From contig SVFS01000019.1 in the NCBI GenBank assembly GCA_015056725.1, forward strand, positions 1-40,399: a stretch of DNA of 40,399 nucleotides, given 5' to 3'. Shown piece after piece: positions 8,474 to 16,661 of the stretch. The DNA comes from Lachnospiraceae bacterium. GTDB lineage: Bacteria; Bacillota; Clostridia; Lachnospirales; Lachnospiraceae. Position numbers and translations under genes: made by a program. The first letter of the stretch is position 1. The number at the start of each line of letters is the position of its first letter. Below the pieces are notes generated by a model, which ran no database searches, was not told the DNA's origin, and saw nothing but the letters and a program-made list of their open reading frames with translations.

Positions 8474-10267
8474 TTGAAAGAGCTTGAATACCCATTTGAT
8501 GCAGAGTCGGTTTTAAAAAGAAAGAAGACATTAAAGAAGCAACTATTGTCCGATGATTCTATGAGTTTTATTGGCAAGAAAATTGCAATCCTGGGCGGAG
8601 AGACAACTCAGAACATTAAGATAATGCTTGAGTTGTTTCTCCTTAATTATGGAATTAAACCGGAGTTCTATGAATCTGAATATAACCAATTCTATGAGGA
8701 TGGAATGTTCCCAAATCCAGAATTGGAAGAATTTGCTCCGGATCTTATTTATGTATGTACGTGTATAAGAAACATTGTAGATTTTCCTGATATTTCAGAT
8801 AACAGGGATGTAGTTGAGACTAAAAAGAAGAATGTTGTAAATAAGTTTTATGGATTATGGGACGCTTTGGCTTCAAAGTATCATTGTCCAATCATTCAAA
8901 ATAATTTTGAGTATCCATTCTTTAGACTAATGGGTAATAAGGATGCAAGTGATTATCACGGCAGAGTTAATTTTGTCACAAGGATTAATTGTGATTTCTA
9001 TGAATATGCCCAGAATCATGAAAATTTCTATATCTGTGATGTGAATTATATAGCGGCTTCTTATGGACTCGAAAAATGGTCGGATCCATATTACTGGCAT
9101 ATGTACAAGTATGCTGTGGCTGTTCCTGCAATTCCATATCTGTCTTTTAATGTTGCCAATATCATAAAGTCTGTATATGGAAAAAATAAAAAGGCTTTCA
9201 ATCTGGATTTGGATAATACCATGTGGGGAGGAATTGTTGGAGATGATGGTCCGGAAAATATTGAAATAGGTCAGGAAACTTCTCTTGCTCAAACATACAG
9301 TGAATTTCAAGATTATATAAAACTGCACAAACAACTGGGCGTTCTTTTGACGGTTAATTCTAAGAATGATGAAGCAAATGCTGTGGCTGGATTTGAAAGA
9401 CCAGATAGCGTTCTAAGAAGAGATGACTTTATAAGTTTTAAAGCTAATTGGAATCCAAAGAGTTTGAACCTGTCTGAGACAGCAAGTGAATTAACACTGC
9501 TTCCTGAGAGTTTTGTGTTTGTGGATGATAATCCTGCAGAGCGCGCAATTGTAGAAGATCAATTAAAAGGAGTTGCAGTACCACAGATAGAGGGTGTTGA
9601 ACACTATATTCAAACTATAGATAAATCAGGTTTTTTTGAGATTACCACCTTATCGGGTGATGATCTTAAGAGAAATGAAATGTATCAGGAAAATGCAAAA
9701 CGTCAACAACTTCAGGCATCGTTTTCCAATTATGAGGATTATCTAAAGTCATTGGAAATGAAGGGCGAAATTAAGAGTTTTGTTCCTATGTATATGTCTC
9801 GTATAGCACAGCTGACGAACAAGAGTAATCAGTTTAACCTCACAACAAAAAGATACAGTCAAAGTGAGATTGAAGAGGTTGCGGAGGATCCTAGTCGTAT
9901 TACGTTATATGGAAAACTTGGAGACAAATTTGGCGATAATGGCGTCGTTAGTATCGTAATTGGTAGGATAGATGGAGCAAATAACGATGAGCTCCATATG
10001 GAATTATGGTTAATGAGTTGCAGGGTTTTGAAGCGAGATATGGAGTTTGCCATGATGGATGAACTTGTTGAAAAAGCCAAGTCTTGTGGAATAAGAAAGA
10101 TTGTTGGCTATTATTATCCAACCGCAAAAAACGCTATGGTCAAGGATTTCTATGACCTTCAGGGATTTATCAAAATATCTGAAGAAGAAGATGGAAATAC
10201 TGTATGGGAGTTCTATGTTGATGATTCGTATGAAAAGAAACAACATGTAATTGAGGTAAATAGATAA
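8474..10267 (+). CDS. FkbH-like HAD superfamily protein (glyceryl-ACP type)
   Basis: First gene of the biosynthetic operon, 597 aa from TTG 8474, chosen because GGAGGGG (8462-8468) precedes it and the protein then begins LKELEYPFD like other FkbH proteins; the frame is also open further upstream. Residues about 35-230 are the SGNH-like N-terminal domain (KIAILGGETTQNIKIMLELF). The HADIIIC phosphatase domain has LDLDNTMWGG with D245 and D247, TVNSKN and FVDDNPAER. The C-terminal GNAT-like domain contains the conserved MSCRVL with C516. Characterised FkbH proteins dephosphorylate 1,3-bisphosphoglycerate and load D-glyceryl onto an ACP through such a cysteine. An ACP gene lies in the same operon. 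The glyceryl substrate is inferred, not proven. Confidence 0.88.
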   Translation: MKELEYPFDAESVLKRKKTLKKQLLSDDSMSFIGKKIAILGGETTQNIKIMLELFLLNYGIKPEFYESEYNQFYEDGMFPNPELEEFAPDLIYVCTCIRNIVDFPDISDNRDVVETKKKNVVNKFYGLWDALASKYHCPIIQNNFEYPFFRLMGNKDASDYHGRVNFVTRINCDFYEYAQNHENFYICDVNYIAASYGLEKWSDPYYWHMYKYAVAVPAIPYLSFNVANIIKSVYGKNKKAFNLDLDNTMWGGIVGDDGPENIEIGQETSLAQTYSEFQDYIKLHKQLGVLLTVNSKNDEANAVAGFERPDSVLRRDDFISFKANWNPKSLNLSETASELTLLPESFVFVDDNPAERAIVEDQLKGVAVPQIEGVEHYIQTIDKSGFFEITTLSGDDLKRNEMYQENAKRQQLQASFSNYEDYLKSLEMKGEIKSFVPMYMSRIAQLTNKSNQFNLTTKRYSQSEIEEVAEDPSRITLYGKLGDKFGDNGVVSIVIGRIDGANNDELHMELWLMSCRVLKRDMEFAMMDELVEKAKSCGIRKIVGYYYPTAKNAMVKDFYDLQGFIKISEEEDGNTVWEFYVDDSYEKKQHVIEVNR

Positions 10268-10272
10268 TTAAG

Positions 10273-11118
10273 ATGGAGCATTTTTTACTAAGAAATGAAA
10301 TGACGATTCCTGCAATTGGAATTGGAACTTGGCAGATAACTGACAGGGATATTATGTCAAATGTTGTAAGTGATGCATATGACATCGGATATCGCTTGAT
10401 TGATACAGCAGCGGCTTATAGCAATGAAATTGCAATTTCCAAGGCAATTGCTTCCAAAGGTATAAGTAGAAATGAAATTCTTTTATCCGACAAAGTTTGG
10501 AATACAAGCCGAGGGTATGAAGCTGTTCAGGATGCATGTAAAAAATCACTTAAAAAACTGAAAACAGAATATTTTGATTTCTACCTTATTCACTGGCCTG
10601 CGTCCATGAAATTGTATCCTGACTGGAAGGATATAAATGCAGAAACTTGGAGAGGAATGGAACGGCTATACCAAGATGGTTATGTAAAGGCCATTGGAGT
10701 ATGTAATTTCAGAGAACATCACCTAAGGGAGCTTCAAAAAACTGCTACTATAATGCCGTTTATAAACCAATTTGAGATGCATCCTGGTATGTCTCAAAAG
10801 GCTTTGATTGAATACTGCAAAGAACTTGGGATTGTTGTAGAGGCTAGTAGTCCATTAGGAAATGGGCAGATTTTGAAAAATAAATCCATACTTGCTATTG
10901 CTAGAAAGAAAAACAAGACCTCAGCGCAGATTTGCTTGCGCTGGGCATTGCAGCAAGAGATTGTTGTAATACCTAAAACAGTTAATGCAAATAGGCTCAG
11001 ACAAAATATTGATGTATTTGATTTTGAATTAACTGATGATGAAATGAAAAGCATTGATGATATTCCGTATTGTGGCGGAATTGGCATTGATCCAGATGAG
11101 GTGACACAGTTTGGCTAA
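10273..11118 (+). CDS. Aldo/keto reductase
   Basis: NADPH-dependent carbonyl reductase of the AKR family, 281 aa, which is normal length. The catalytic tetrad is visible as D44 (RLIDTAAAY), Y49, K74 (LSDKVW) and H107 (FYLIHWP). The GIGTW start and the cofactor-site segment VVIPKTVNANRLRQNI are typical. It follows the FkbH-like gene by 5 bp and its end overlaps the next gene by 8 bp, so translational coupling is likely. In this operon it probably reduces a ketone or aldehyde, either in the ACP-bound chain produced with the transketolase pair or in a soluble precursor. Substrate unknown. Confidence 0.92.
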   Translation: MEHFLLRNEMTIPAIGIGTWQITDRDIMSNVVSDAYDIGYRLIDTAAAYSNEIAISKAIASKGISRNEILLSDKVWNTSRGYEAVQDACKKSLKKLKTEYFDFYLIHWPASMKLYPDWKDINAETWRGMERLYQDGYVKAIGVCNFREHHLRELQKTATIMPFINQFEMHPGMSQKALIEYCKELGIVVEASSPLGNGQILKNKSILAIARKKNKTSAQICLRWALQQEIVVIPKTVNANRLRQNIDVFDFELTDDEMKSIDDIPYCGGIGIDPDEVTQFG

Positions 11119-11944
11119 TACAAAAAAAGAGGAGCAGGAGCTTCTTGAATTAAGAAAAAGAATATTTATTACTGGATTTAAGGGAGGCATGGCACATCTC
11201 GCATCTTGTTATTCATGTTTAGAGATGTTGTATGTTTTTTATGTCAAAAGACTCTTAAGGTTTGATCCGCAGAATCCTAAATGGGAAAACAGGGATAGAT
11301 TTATTCTTAGTAAAGGCCATGCCGGTCTTGCGTTATACGGCGTAATGGAAAAAGTCGGTCTTATATCATCTGAACAATACGAATCATATCTGACCAGTGT
11401 TTCGCAAATAGGTGGTGAACCTTGTATGAGGGACTCTGAGTGGATAGAAGCTACAACGGGGTCTCTTGGACATGGATTATCAATGGGACTTGGTATGGCG
11501 ATGGCTTTGAAACAGAACAAAAGCAATTCAAGAGTATACGTAATGTTGGGAGATGGTGAATTGCAGGAAGGAGTTGTTTGGGAAGCAATTATGACAGCGC
11601 CATCTTTTGGTGTTGATAATCTGATAGCTATTTTGGATTGTAATAGAATACAAAAAATGGATTTTGTATGCAAGACAATTGGAGAACCAAAATGGCGAGA
11701 TAAGTTTATCAGTTTTGGATGGGATGTCATTGAAACAGAAGGCCATGATATCGAAGAATTTTCAAAAAGCATATCATGTGAAAACACATCAGGAAAGCCA
11801 CGTTTAATAATTGCTAATACTATTAAAGGAAAAGGCGTATCTATAATGGAAAACAATCCTAACTGGCATTTTAAGCTTCCTGGAAGAAAAGAACTTAAGG
11901 TGTTTAAGGAGGAGTTGGGAATAACAGATGCAGAATTGGAGTAA
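11111..11944 (+). CDS. Transketolase N-terminal (pyrimidine/PP domain) subunit
   Basis: 277 aa, thiamine-diphosphate pyrophosphate-binding half of a split transketolase. Start TTG 11111 overlaps the reductase end; the alternative is a later in-frame codon, but the protein beginning ANTKKEEQELLELRKRI matches family starts. Key motifs: LSKGHAGLALYG, TGSLGHGLSMGLGMA, and the ThDP/metal motif GDGELQEGVVWEA (G147-D148-G149) with the closing asparagine in DCNRI (N178). Must pair with the next gene to be active. Split transketolases are known in both central metabolism and natural-product clusters, where they move a two-carbon ketol unit. Its place between a reductase and an ACP/dehydratase pair argues for a pathway-specific role. 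Confidence 0.93.
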   Translation: MANTKKEEQELLELRKRIFITGFKGGMAHLASCYSCLEMLYVFYVKRLLRFDPQNPKWENRDRFILSKGHAGLALYGVMEKVGLISSEQYESYLTSVSQIGGEPCMRDSEWIEATTGSLGHGLSMGLGMAMALKQNKSNSRVYVMLGDGELQEGVVWEAIMTAPSFGVDNLIAILDCNRIQKMDFVCKTIGEPKWRDKFISFGWDVIETEGHDIEEFSKSISCENTSGKPRLIIANTIKGKGVSIMENNPNWHFKLPGRKELKVFKEELGITDAELE

Positions 11945-11947
11945 CTT

Positions 11948-12871
11948 ATGAATAGTGCATATGTAGGAAAACTCATGGAACTTGCCGAGAAAGATCATGA
12001 TGTAGTACATCTGCTTGCAGATAGTGGTACAGGTTATGATGAGATGTTCCGAAAGAATTTTCCAGATCAAATTTATAACTTTGGTATTGCTGAAGAAAAC
12101 ATGGTAGCTGCAGCTGCAGGTATGGCTACAGTTGGCAAAAAGCCTTTCGTATTTACTGCAGGAGCTTTTTTGGCATATAGGTCACTTGAATTTATCAGAG
12201 ATGATGTATGCTTTCAGAATCTCAATGTAAAAATAGTCGGTATGGGTAGTGGGTTGTCATGGAGTTCTCTTGGACCAACCCATCATACGACTGAGGACTT
12301 AGCAATGCTTAGAGTAATACCTAATCTTATGATATTATCGCCGGCGACACCCAAGCAGGTGGCTGAGTGTGTTCAAGTGGCATATGAGCATGAAGGTCCG
12401 GTCTACATAAGGATTGGTATGAATCATGAACGTGAGTTTTTTGATGACAGATATGCTTTGGATATCGCTAAAAACGATGTAATTAGAGACGGACAAGATG
12501 TATTAGTTTATTCAACAGGAAGTATCCTGGATGAAGTGGATAAGGCGTGTGAATTGCTGGTTCAGGATGGAATAATTCCCAAATTAGTAAACGTTACTTG
12601 TATAAAGCCTTTTAATAAGGATGAACTGTTAAATGATATAGAGTCTTTTGGCAGTATTATTAGTGTTGAAGAACATAATATCAATGGCGGATTAGGAAGC
12701 ATACTATGTGAAACTGCAGTTTATAATGGCAGGAACGTCAAGGTTATCCCTGTTGGTGTTGAAGATAAGTTTGCTGAAGGGTATGGCACTCAGCTAATTG
12801 TAAGAAAGAACAATAAGTTGGATGCAGAAAGCATATATAGACGCATCAAGGAGGCTATCCACGATGAATGA
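11948..12871 (+). CDS. Transketolase C-terminal (pyrimidine-binding) subunit
   Basis: 307 aa, second half of the split transketolase, starting 3 bp after its partner. It contains the catalytic glutamate that activates the thiamine ring (NFGIAEENMVAAAAGMA, E49), the phosphate/substrate loop GLGPTHHTTEDLAMLR, SPATPKQV, and a C-terminal transketolase domain with VNVTCIKPFNKDELL and EEHNINGGLGS. Length and domains fit DXS/TktC-type subunits. Known chemistry is transfer of a glycolaldehyde-like C2 unit from a ketose phosphate to an acceptor. The acceptor here might be glyceryl-ACP or a free aldose; the sequence does not decide. Its stop overlaps the start of the MaoC-like gene by 8 bp. Confidence 0.93.
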   Translation: MNSAYVGKLMELAEKDHDVVHLLADSGTGYDEMFRKNFPDQIYNFGIAEENMVAAAAGMATVGKKPFVFTAGAFLAYRSLEFIRDDVCFQNLNVKIVGMGSGLSWSSLGPTHHTTEDLAMLRVIPNLMILSPATPKQVAECVQVAYEHEGPVYIRIGMNHEREFFDDRYALDIAKNDVIRDGQDVLVYSTGSILDEVDKACELLVQDGIIPKLVNVTCIKPFNKDELLNDIESFGSIISVEEHNINGGLGSILCETAVYNGRNVKVIPVGVEDKFAEGYGTQLIVRKNNKLDAESIYRRIKEAIHDE

Positions 12872-13292
12872 ATATACAATTGCAGAGATTGAAGTTGGAA
12901 TGGAGGCTTCATTTAGCAAGCAAATAACAAAAGAGATGGAAGATTCTTTTAGAATCATTACAGGAGATGAAAATCCTCTTCATAAAGATGATGAGTTTGC
13001 AAGAGAAATCGGTGGGGATAAATTTACCAGACATGCGGCATTTGGAATGCTTACTGCATCACTTTACTCTACAATGGCAGGAATGTATCTTCCTGGGAAG
13101 TATAGCCTGATACATAGTTTTGAAGAAATATCATTTACAAAACCTGTCTTTGTAGGTGACGAACTTACTATCGCAGGGGAAGTAATTGATAAGATAGAGG
13201 ATTTAAGGCTTATAGTGCTAAAGGTTACCATTCGTAATCAGAATAATAAGGTTGTTTCCAGAGCGAGAATGAAGGTTCTGGTAATGAAATAA
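12864..13292 (+). CDS. MaoC-like (R)-specific hydratase/dehydratase
   Basis: 142 aa hot-dog fold protein. ATG 12864 is chosen over the upstream in-frame ATG 12822 because AAGGAGG (12847-12853) is correctly spaced and the preceding gene extends to 12871. The hydratase motif is present as GDENPLHKDDEFA, giving the catalytic pair D35 and H40, followed by R..AFGMLTASLYSTM and the FTKPVFVGDELTIAGEV strands. MaoC-like enzymes hydrate or dehydrate (R)-3-hydroxyacyl thioesters on CoA or ACP. With a reductase and ACP in the operon it most likely acts on the ACP-bound intermediate, but no ketosynthase is present to create a normal fatty 3-ketoacyl substrate. Confidence 0.88.
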   Translation: MNEYTIAEIEVGMEASFSKQITKEMEDSFRIITGDENPLHKDDEFAREIGGDKFTRHAAFGMLTASLYSTMAGMYLPGKYSLIHSFEEISFTKPVFVGDELTIAGEVIDKIEDLRLIVLKVTIRNQNNKVVSRARMKVLVMK

Positions 13293-13316
13293 ATATGTCA
13301 AAAGGAGATAAGAATT

Positions 13317-13559
13317 ATGACAAGAGAAGAAGTATATGAAAGATTAAATAAGGTGTTTAGAGAGATTCTTGATGATGACACAATAGAGCTTTATGATGAA
13401 ACTGTTGCAGATGATATAGATGGTTGGGATTCTTTTGAACATATCAATCTTGTTGTAGGAGTAGAGGAAGAATTTGGTTTTAAGATTCCTATGGGCAAAG
13501 TTGTTACAATGAAGAATGTAGGCGAGATGGTAGATATTATTTTGGAGCTTGGAAAATAA
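13317..13559 (+). CDS. Acyl carrier protein
   Basis: 80 aa, highly acidic, four-helix ACP. The phosphopantetheine attachment motif is GWDSFEHINLV with Ser39. Aggagat at 13303-13309 precedes ATG 13317. The DxWDSfxHxxLv signature and the short helix IPMGKVVTMKNV are closer to carrier proteins that pair with FkbH or DltC-like systems than to the fatty acid AcpP (GADSLDTVEL). It ends exactly where the MBOAT gene starts, so the two are almost certainly co-translated, as for dltB/dltC. No phosphopantetheinyl transferase is present in the window, so a host enzyme must activate it. Confidence 0.92.
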   Translation: MTREEVYERLNKVFREILDDDTIELYDETVADDIDGWDSFEHINLVVGVEEEFGFKIPMGKVVTMKNVGEMVDIILELGK

Positions 13560-15095
13560 ATGTCGATAACATCTTTCTCATTTTTGGTATTGATAACTGT
13601 CGGAACGCTTGTTTATTATATTATTCCTAAAAAGATTCAGTGGATAGAACTACTGGCATTAAGCTTAGTTTTTTACTCATTTTCAGTAGCACCGTATACT
13701 TTTATATATATTGCTTTAGCAACGGCTATTGCATATATATCAACTATGCTTATAAAAAAAGGAAAAAAAGCAGGTCTGATATTTTGTACAGCCATGATAA
13801 GCCTACTGTTAATATGGTTTGTGATTAAGGGCTATGGTTTGTGGTATCCAGTATGTATAAGAGTTATTCCATTAATTAGCACATCTTTGATGAATAAAAT
13901 AGATTCCTTTCAGATAGTAGCTGCAATGGGAATGGGATATTATACATTGCAGATATTAGGGTATATCATAGAGTGCTATTGGGGGAATATCCAACCGCAG
14001 CAAAACCCATTTAAACTATTACTGTTTGTGGCATATTTCCCACAGCTAACTACAGGTCCAATAAGTAGATATGCTGACTTGAAAACAATGTATGATGGTC
14101 GTGCATTTAATTACGACAATATATGTATGGGAGCACAGCGAATTCTATGGGGATTCTTCAAGAAATTAGTTATTGCTGAAAGAGTCGGAATTATTGTTTC
14201 TTCAATAAATGCAGATCCTGGTACATATCATGCATTTTATTCATGGATAGCGCTTTTGTTGTATCCTCTACAAATGTATACTGACTTCTCCGGTTGCATG
14301 GATATCGTAATTGGAGTATCGGAATTATTTGGAATTAGACTTGCCGAAAATTTTAATAATCCGTTTTTTGCAAGATCTTCTCAAGAATTCTGGCAGAGAT
14401 GGCATATAACTTTAGGAACATGGGCAAAAGATTATGTGTTATATCCGCTCCTAAAATCAAAACCAATGATTTCATTTGGTAAATTCACAAGAAATAAGCT
14501 CGGCAGAAAGAAAGGCGCATTTGTAAAGAACCTTATCGGGATGTTTGTTCTTTGGATGGTTATGGGTATATGGCATGGAGGATACAAATATATTGTAGGA
14601 GTAAGCTTGTGGTATTGGATAATTCTTATGCTGGGAAATTTAACTGCAAGCACTTTTGAAAAGATAACTAATATATTTGAGGTGAAGACAACCAGCTTTG
14701 GGTGGCACCTATTTCAGTCAATAAGAACTTATATTATTTATGCAGTAGGAGCTGCTTTCTTCGTATGTGGAACATCTGGCGGTATATATCTTATTGGAGA
14801 TTGCATAAAGGTATTCTACGAGGAAAAATATGCTAATCCTTGGATTTTTTTCGATGGAAGTATTTTGGAACTTGGCGTAGGATATCGTGATATTAATATT
14901 ATATTGATAGGTGTGCTTATTCTCTTTATTGTAGGCATATTAAGAGAAAAATATGGATATGCCAGATTATGGATAAAGAACCAATCGTTTGTATTCAGGT
15001 GGGCTATTTGGTTATTTCTACTGATGATGGTAGTGATTTATGGAAATTACGGCCCTGATTTTAATGCTGCAGATTTTATATATATGGGGTTCTAA
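13560..15095 (+). CDS. MBOAT family O-acyltransferase (AlgI/DltB-like)
   Basis: 511 aa integral membrane protein with many hydrophobic segments over its whole length. MBOAT hallmarks: YFPQLTTGPISRYADL, QMYTDFSGCMDIVIGVSELFGI, SSQEFWQRWHITLGTWAKDYV and the catalytic-histidine segment MVMGIWHGG (H339). Family members (AlgI, DltB, PatA) take an acyl group from a cytoplasmic carrier and pass it through the membrane to an extracellular polymer or SGNH partner. The start codon directly abuts the ACP stop codon. Given an ACP and an SGNH-type partner as immediate neighbours, this is predicted to be the export step for the ACP-bound group. Confidence 0.93.
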   Translation: MSITSFSFLVLITVGTLVYYIIPKKIQWIELLALSLVFYSFSVAPYTFIYIALATAIAYISTMLIKKGKKAGLIFCTAMISLLLIWFVIKGYGLWYPVCIRVIPLISTSLMNKIDSFQIVAAMGMGYYTLQILGYIIECYWGNIQPQQNPFKLLLFVAYFPQLTTGPISRYADLKTMYDGRAFNYDNICMGAQRILWGFFKKLVIAERVGIIVSSINADPGTYHAFYSWIALLLYPLQMYTDFSGCMDIVIGVSELFGIRLAENFNNPFFARSSQEFWQRWHITLGTWAKDYVLYPLLKSKPMISFGKFTRNKLGRKKGAFVKNLIGMFVLWMVMGIWHGGYKYIVGVSLWYWIILMLGNLTASTFEKITNIFEVKTTSFGWHLFQSIRTYIIYAVGAAFFVCGTSGGIYLIGDCIKVFYEEKYANPWIFFDGSILELGVGYRDINIILIGVLILFIVGILREKYGYARLWIKNQSFVFRWAIWLFLLMMVVIYGNYGPDFNAADFIYMGF

Positions 15096-15100
15096 AAATA

Positions 15101-16648
15101 ATGAATGTAAAGAGAATGGAAAAGATCAAAAGAATAGTAGGAGCAGTTCTATTTATAGGAATTGCCATAAGTGCTCTTTTGGGAGCAACATATCTATTTC
15201 GCGGGCATGTTTTTGGCTACAATGACAGGATATCCGTTGTGGGCATAAAAGAGGAAAAGAAAGATTCGCTAGATGTTATTTATATAGGTGGAAGTGCTGC
15301 TTTTGTATATTGGGAGCCTATGAAAGCGTATAAAGATTGTGGCTTTACTTCATATGATTTGGCAACAAACAGTATTCAGGCGGAGAGTATTCTTGCTTAC
15401 ATCAAATATGCTCAAGAGTATCAGAATCCAGATTTATATGTAATAGGTGTAAGGGCTTTTCAATATTATAGTGAGGAAGGTAGTGAAAGCGGATTAAGAT
15501 TGACTTCTGACTCTTTGGATATGGGGATAAATAAATTCAATCTTATACATGAATATTTACAGAATCATACTACTGAGATTGATGAGTTATCACTGTATCT
15601 TGATTTGGTAAAGTATCACACTAATTATGATGCGTTATCAAATGAAACTGCTTGGCATCTGATTGATAACAAAGAGGAATGCGATTACAAAGGTAACTTG
15701 ATTCAATCAGCATGGTGTTATTTAGAGGAACCACAAGATTTTAGGAATGACAACAGAGCAACACTTCTTGAAAATGACGAAAAAGTACTAAATGAATTGC
15801 TAGATTATCTTGATGATAATAACATTAATGCCCTCTTTGTAGTATGTCCATATTCAATAACAAACGAAGATTATTCGAAGTATAACACTATTGGAGATAT
15901 GGTCACCTCACATGGATACAATTTCTTAAATGCCAATGATTATTATTATGAGATGGGGGTTGACTTTTCTACAGACTTTTATAATGTTGCTCATATGAAT
16001 GGGGTGGGGGCAGAGAAGTATACAGATTTCTTAGAAAGATATATTTCTGATAATTACGACTTACCAGATCATAGAGGTGATATGGAATATGCTGATTGGG
16101 ATGAGAAGGCAACTCAATTCGTAGATCAGTCTGAAGCATGTAAGGAACATGTATACAAATTGATTTCGGCTGCAGATGAAGGTGTTAATTTGGGTGAAAG
16201 CATCAGAGCAACAGATGATTTTTTTGCGTGGAGCTCATATGTAAAAGATTATAGGTATAGCTTGTTTATTGTAGGCAATGGTGAGGCATTAGTTACAGAT
16301 TCAGCTATTGATAAAAAGTACTTGGAGTATCTGGGGATTGATTTATATGAATTGTTTGGAACAAATAGTTATATAAAGTTCATTTCTGATGAAATGCACA
16401 CTTCAAATATTACAATTCCCGATGTTGTAGATAATAGCCTAACCGTTCAAGCTGGACAAATTATGGGCAAAAGCAGTGTTACAATCGATGACAAAGATAA
16501 TGCTTGCTCAATAATAGTAGAAGGAACAGAGTATAGTCGCAAGGATAGTGATGGAATAAATATCGTTGTTTTTGATAATTATTATAGAACAGTTATTGAT
16601 AGTGTAACTTTGAAAAAGATTGGAGAAAACATCAGTATAGTAAGGTGA
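15101..16648 (+). CDS. Membrane-anchored SGNH/AlgX-like MBOAT partner with ILEI-like C-terminal domain
   Basis: 515 aa. Residues about 12-34 form one signal-anchor helix, so the rest is extracellular. Residues about 55-325 are an SGNH/DltD-AlgJ-like domain: nucleophile motif YIGGSAAFVYW (S65), an LFVVCPYS strand and the His block NVAHMNGVGAEKYTDFL (H298, with Asn295 where many SGNH enzymes have Asp). Residues about 415-515 resemble ILEI/FAM3-type carbohydrate-binding domains (IIVEGTEYS, GINIVVFDNYYRTVIDSV). The MBOAT-plus-SGNH pairing is the known arrangement for alginate acetylation and teichoic acid D-alanylation, where the SGNH protein performs or assists the final transfer to the acceptor. 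I infer the same role, with the C-terminal domain perhaps holding the glycan. Confidence 0.8.
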   Translation: MNVKRMEKIKRIVGAVLFIGIAISALLGATYLFRGHVFGYNDRISVVGIKEEKKDSLDVIYIGGSAAFVYWEPMKAYKDCGFTSYDLATNSIQAESILAYIKYAQEYQNPDLYVIGVRAFQYYSEEGSESGLRLTSDSLDMGINKFNLIHEYLQNHTTEIDELSLYLDLVKYHTNYDALSNETAWHLIDNKEECDYKGNLIQSAWCYLEEPQDFRNDNRATLLENDEKVLNELLDYLDDNNINALFVVCPYSITNEDYSKYNTIGDMVTSHGYNFLNANDYYYEMGVDFSTDFYNVAHMNGVGAEKYTDFLERYISDNYDLPDHRGDMEYADWDEKATQFVDQSEACKEHVYKLISAADEGVNLGESIRATDDFFAWSSYVKDYRYSLFIVGNGEALVTDSAIDKKYLEYLGIDLYELFGTNSYIKFISDEMHTSNITIPDVVDNSLTVQAGQIMGKSSVTIDDKDNACSIIVEGTEYSRKDSDGINIVVFDNYYRTVIDSVTLKKIGENISIVR

Positions 16649-16661
16649 CCGGAGGGATTAA

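Noticed and set aside
13640-13828. 62-codon frame inside the MBOAT gene
   Set aside because: Shadow of the real gene in another frame; no ribosome binding site or motif.
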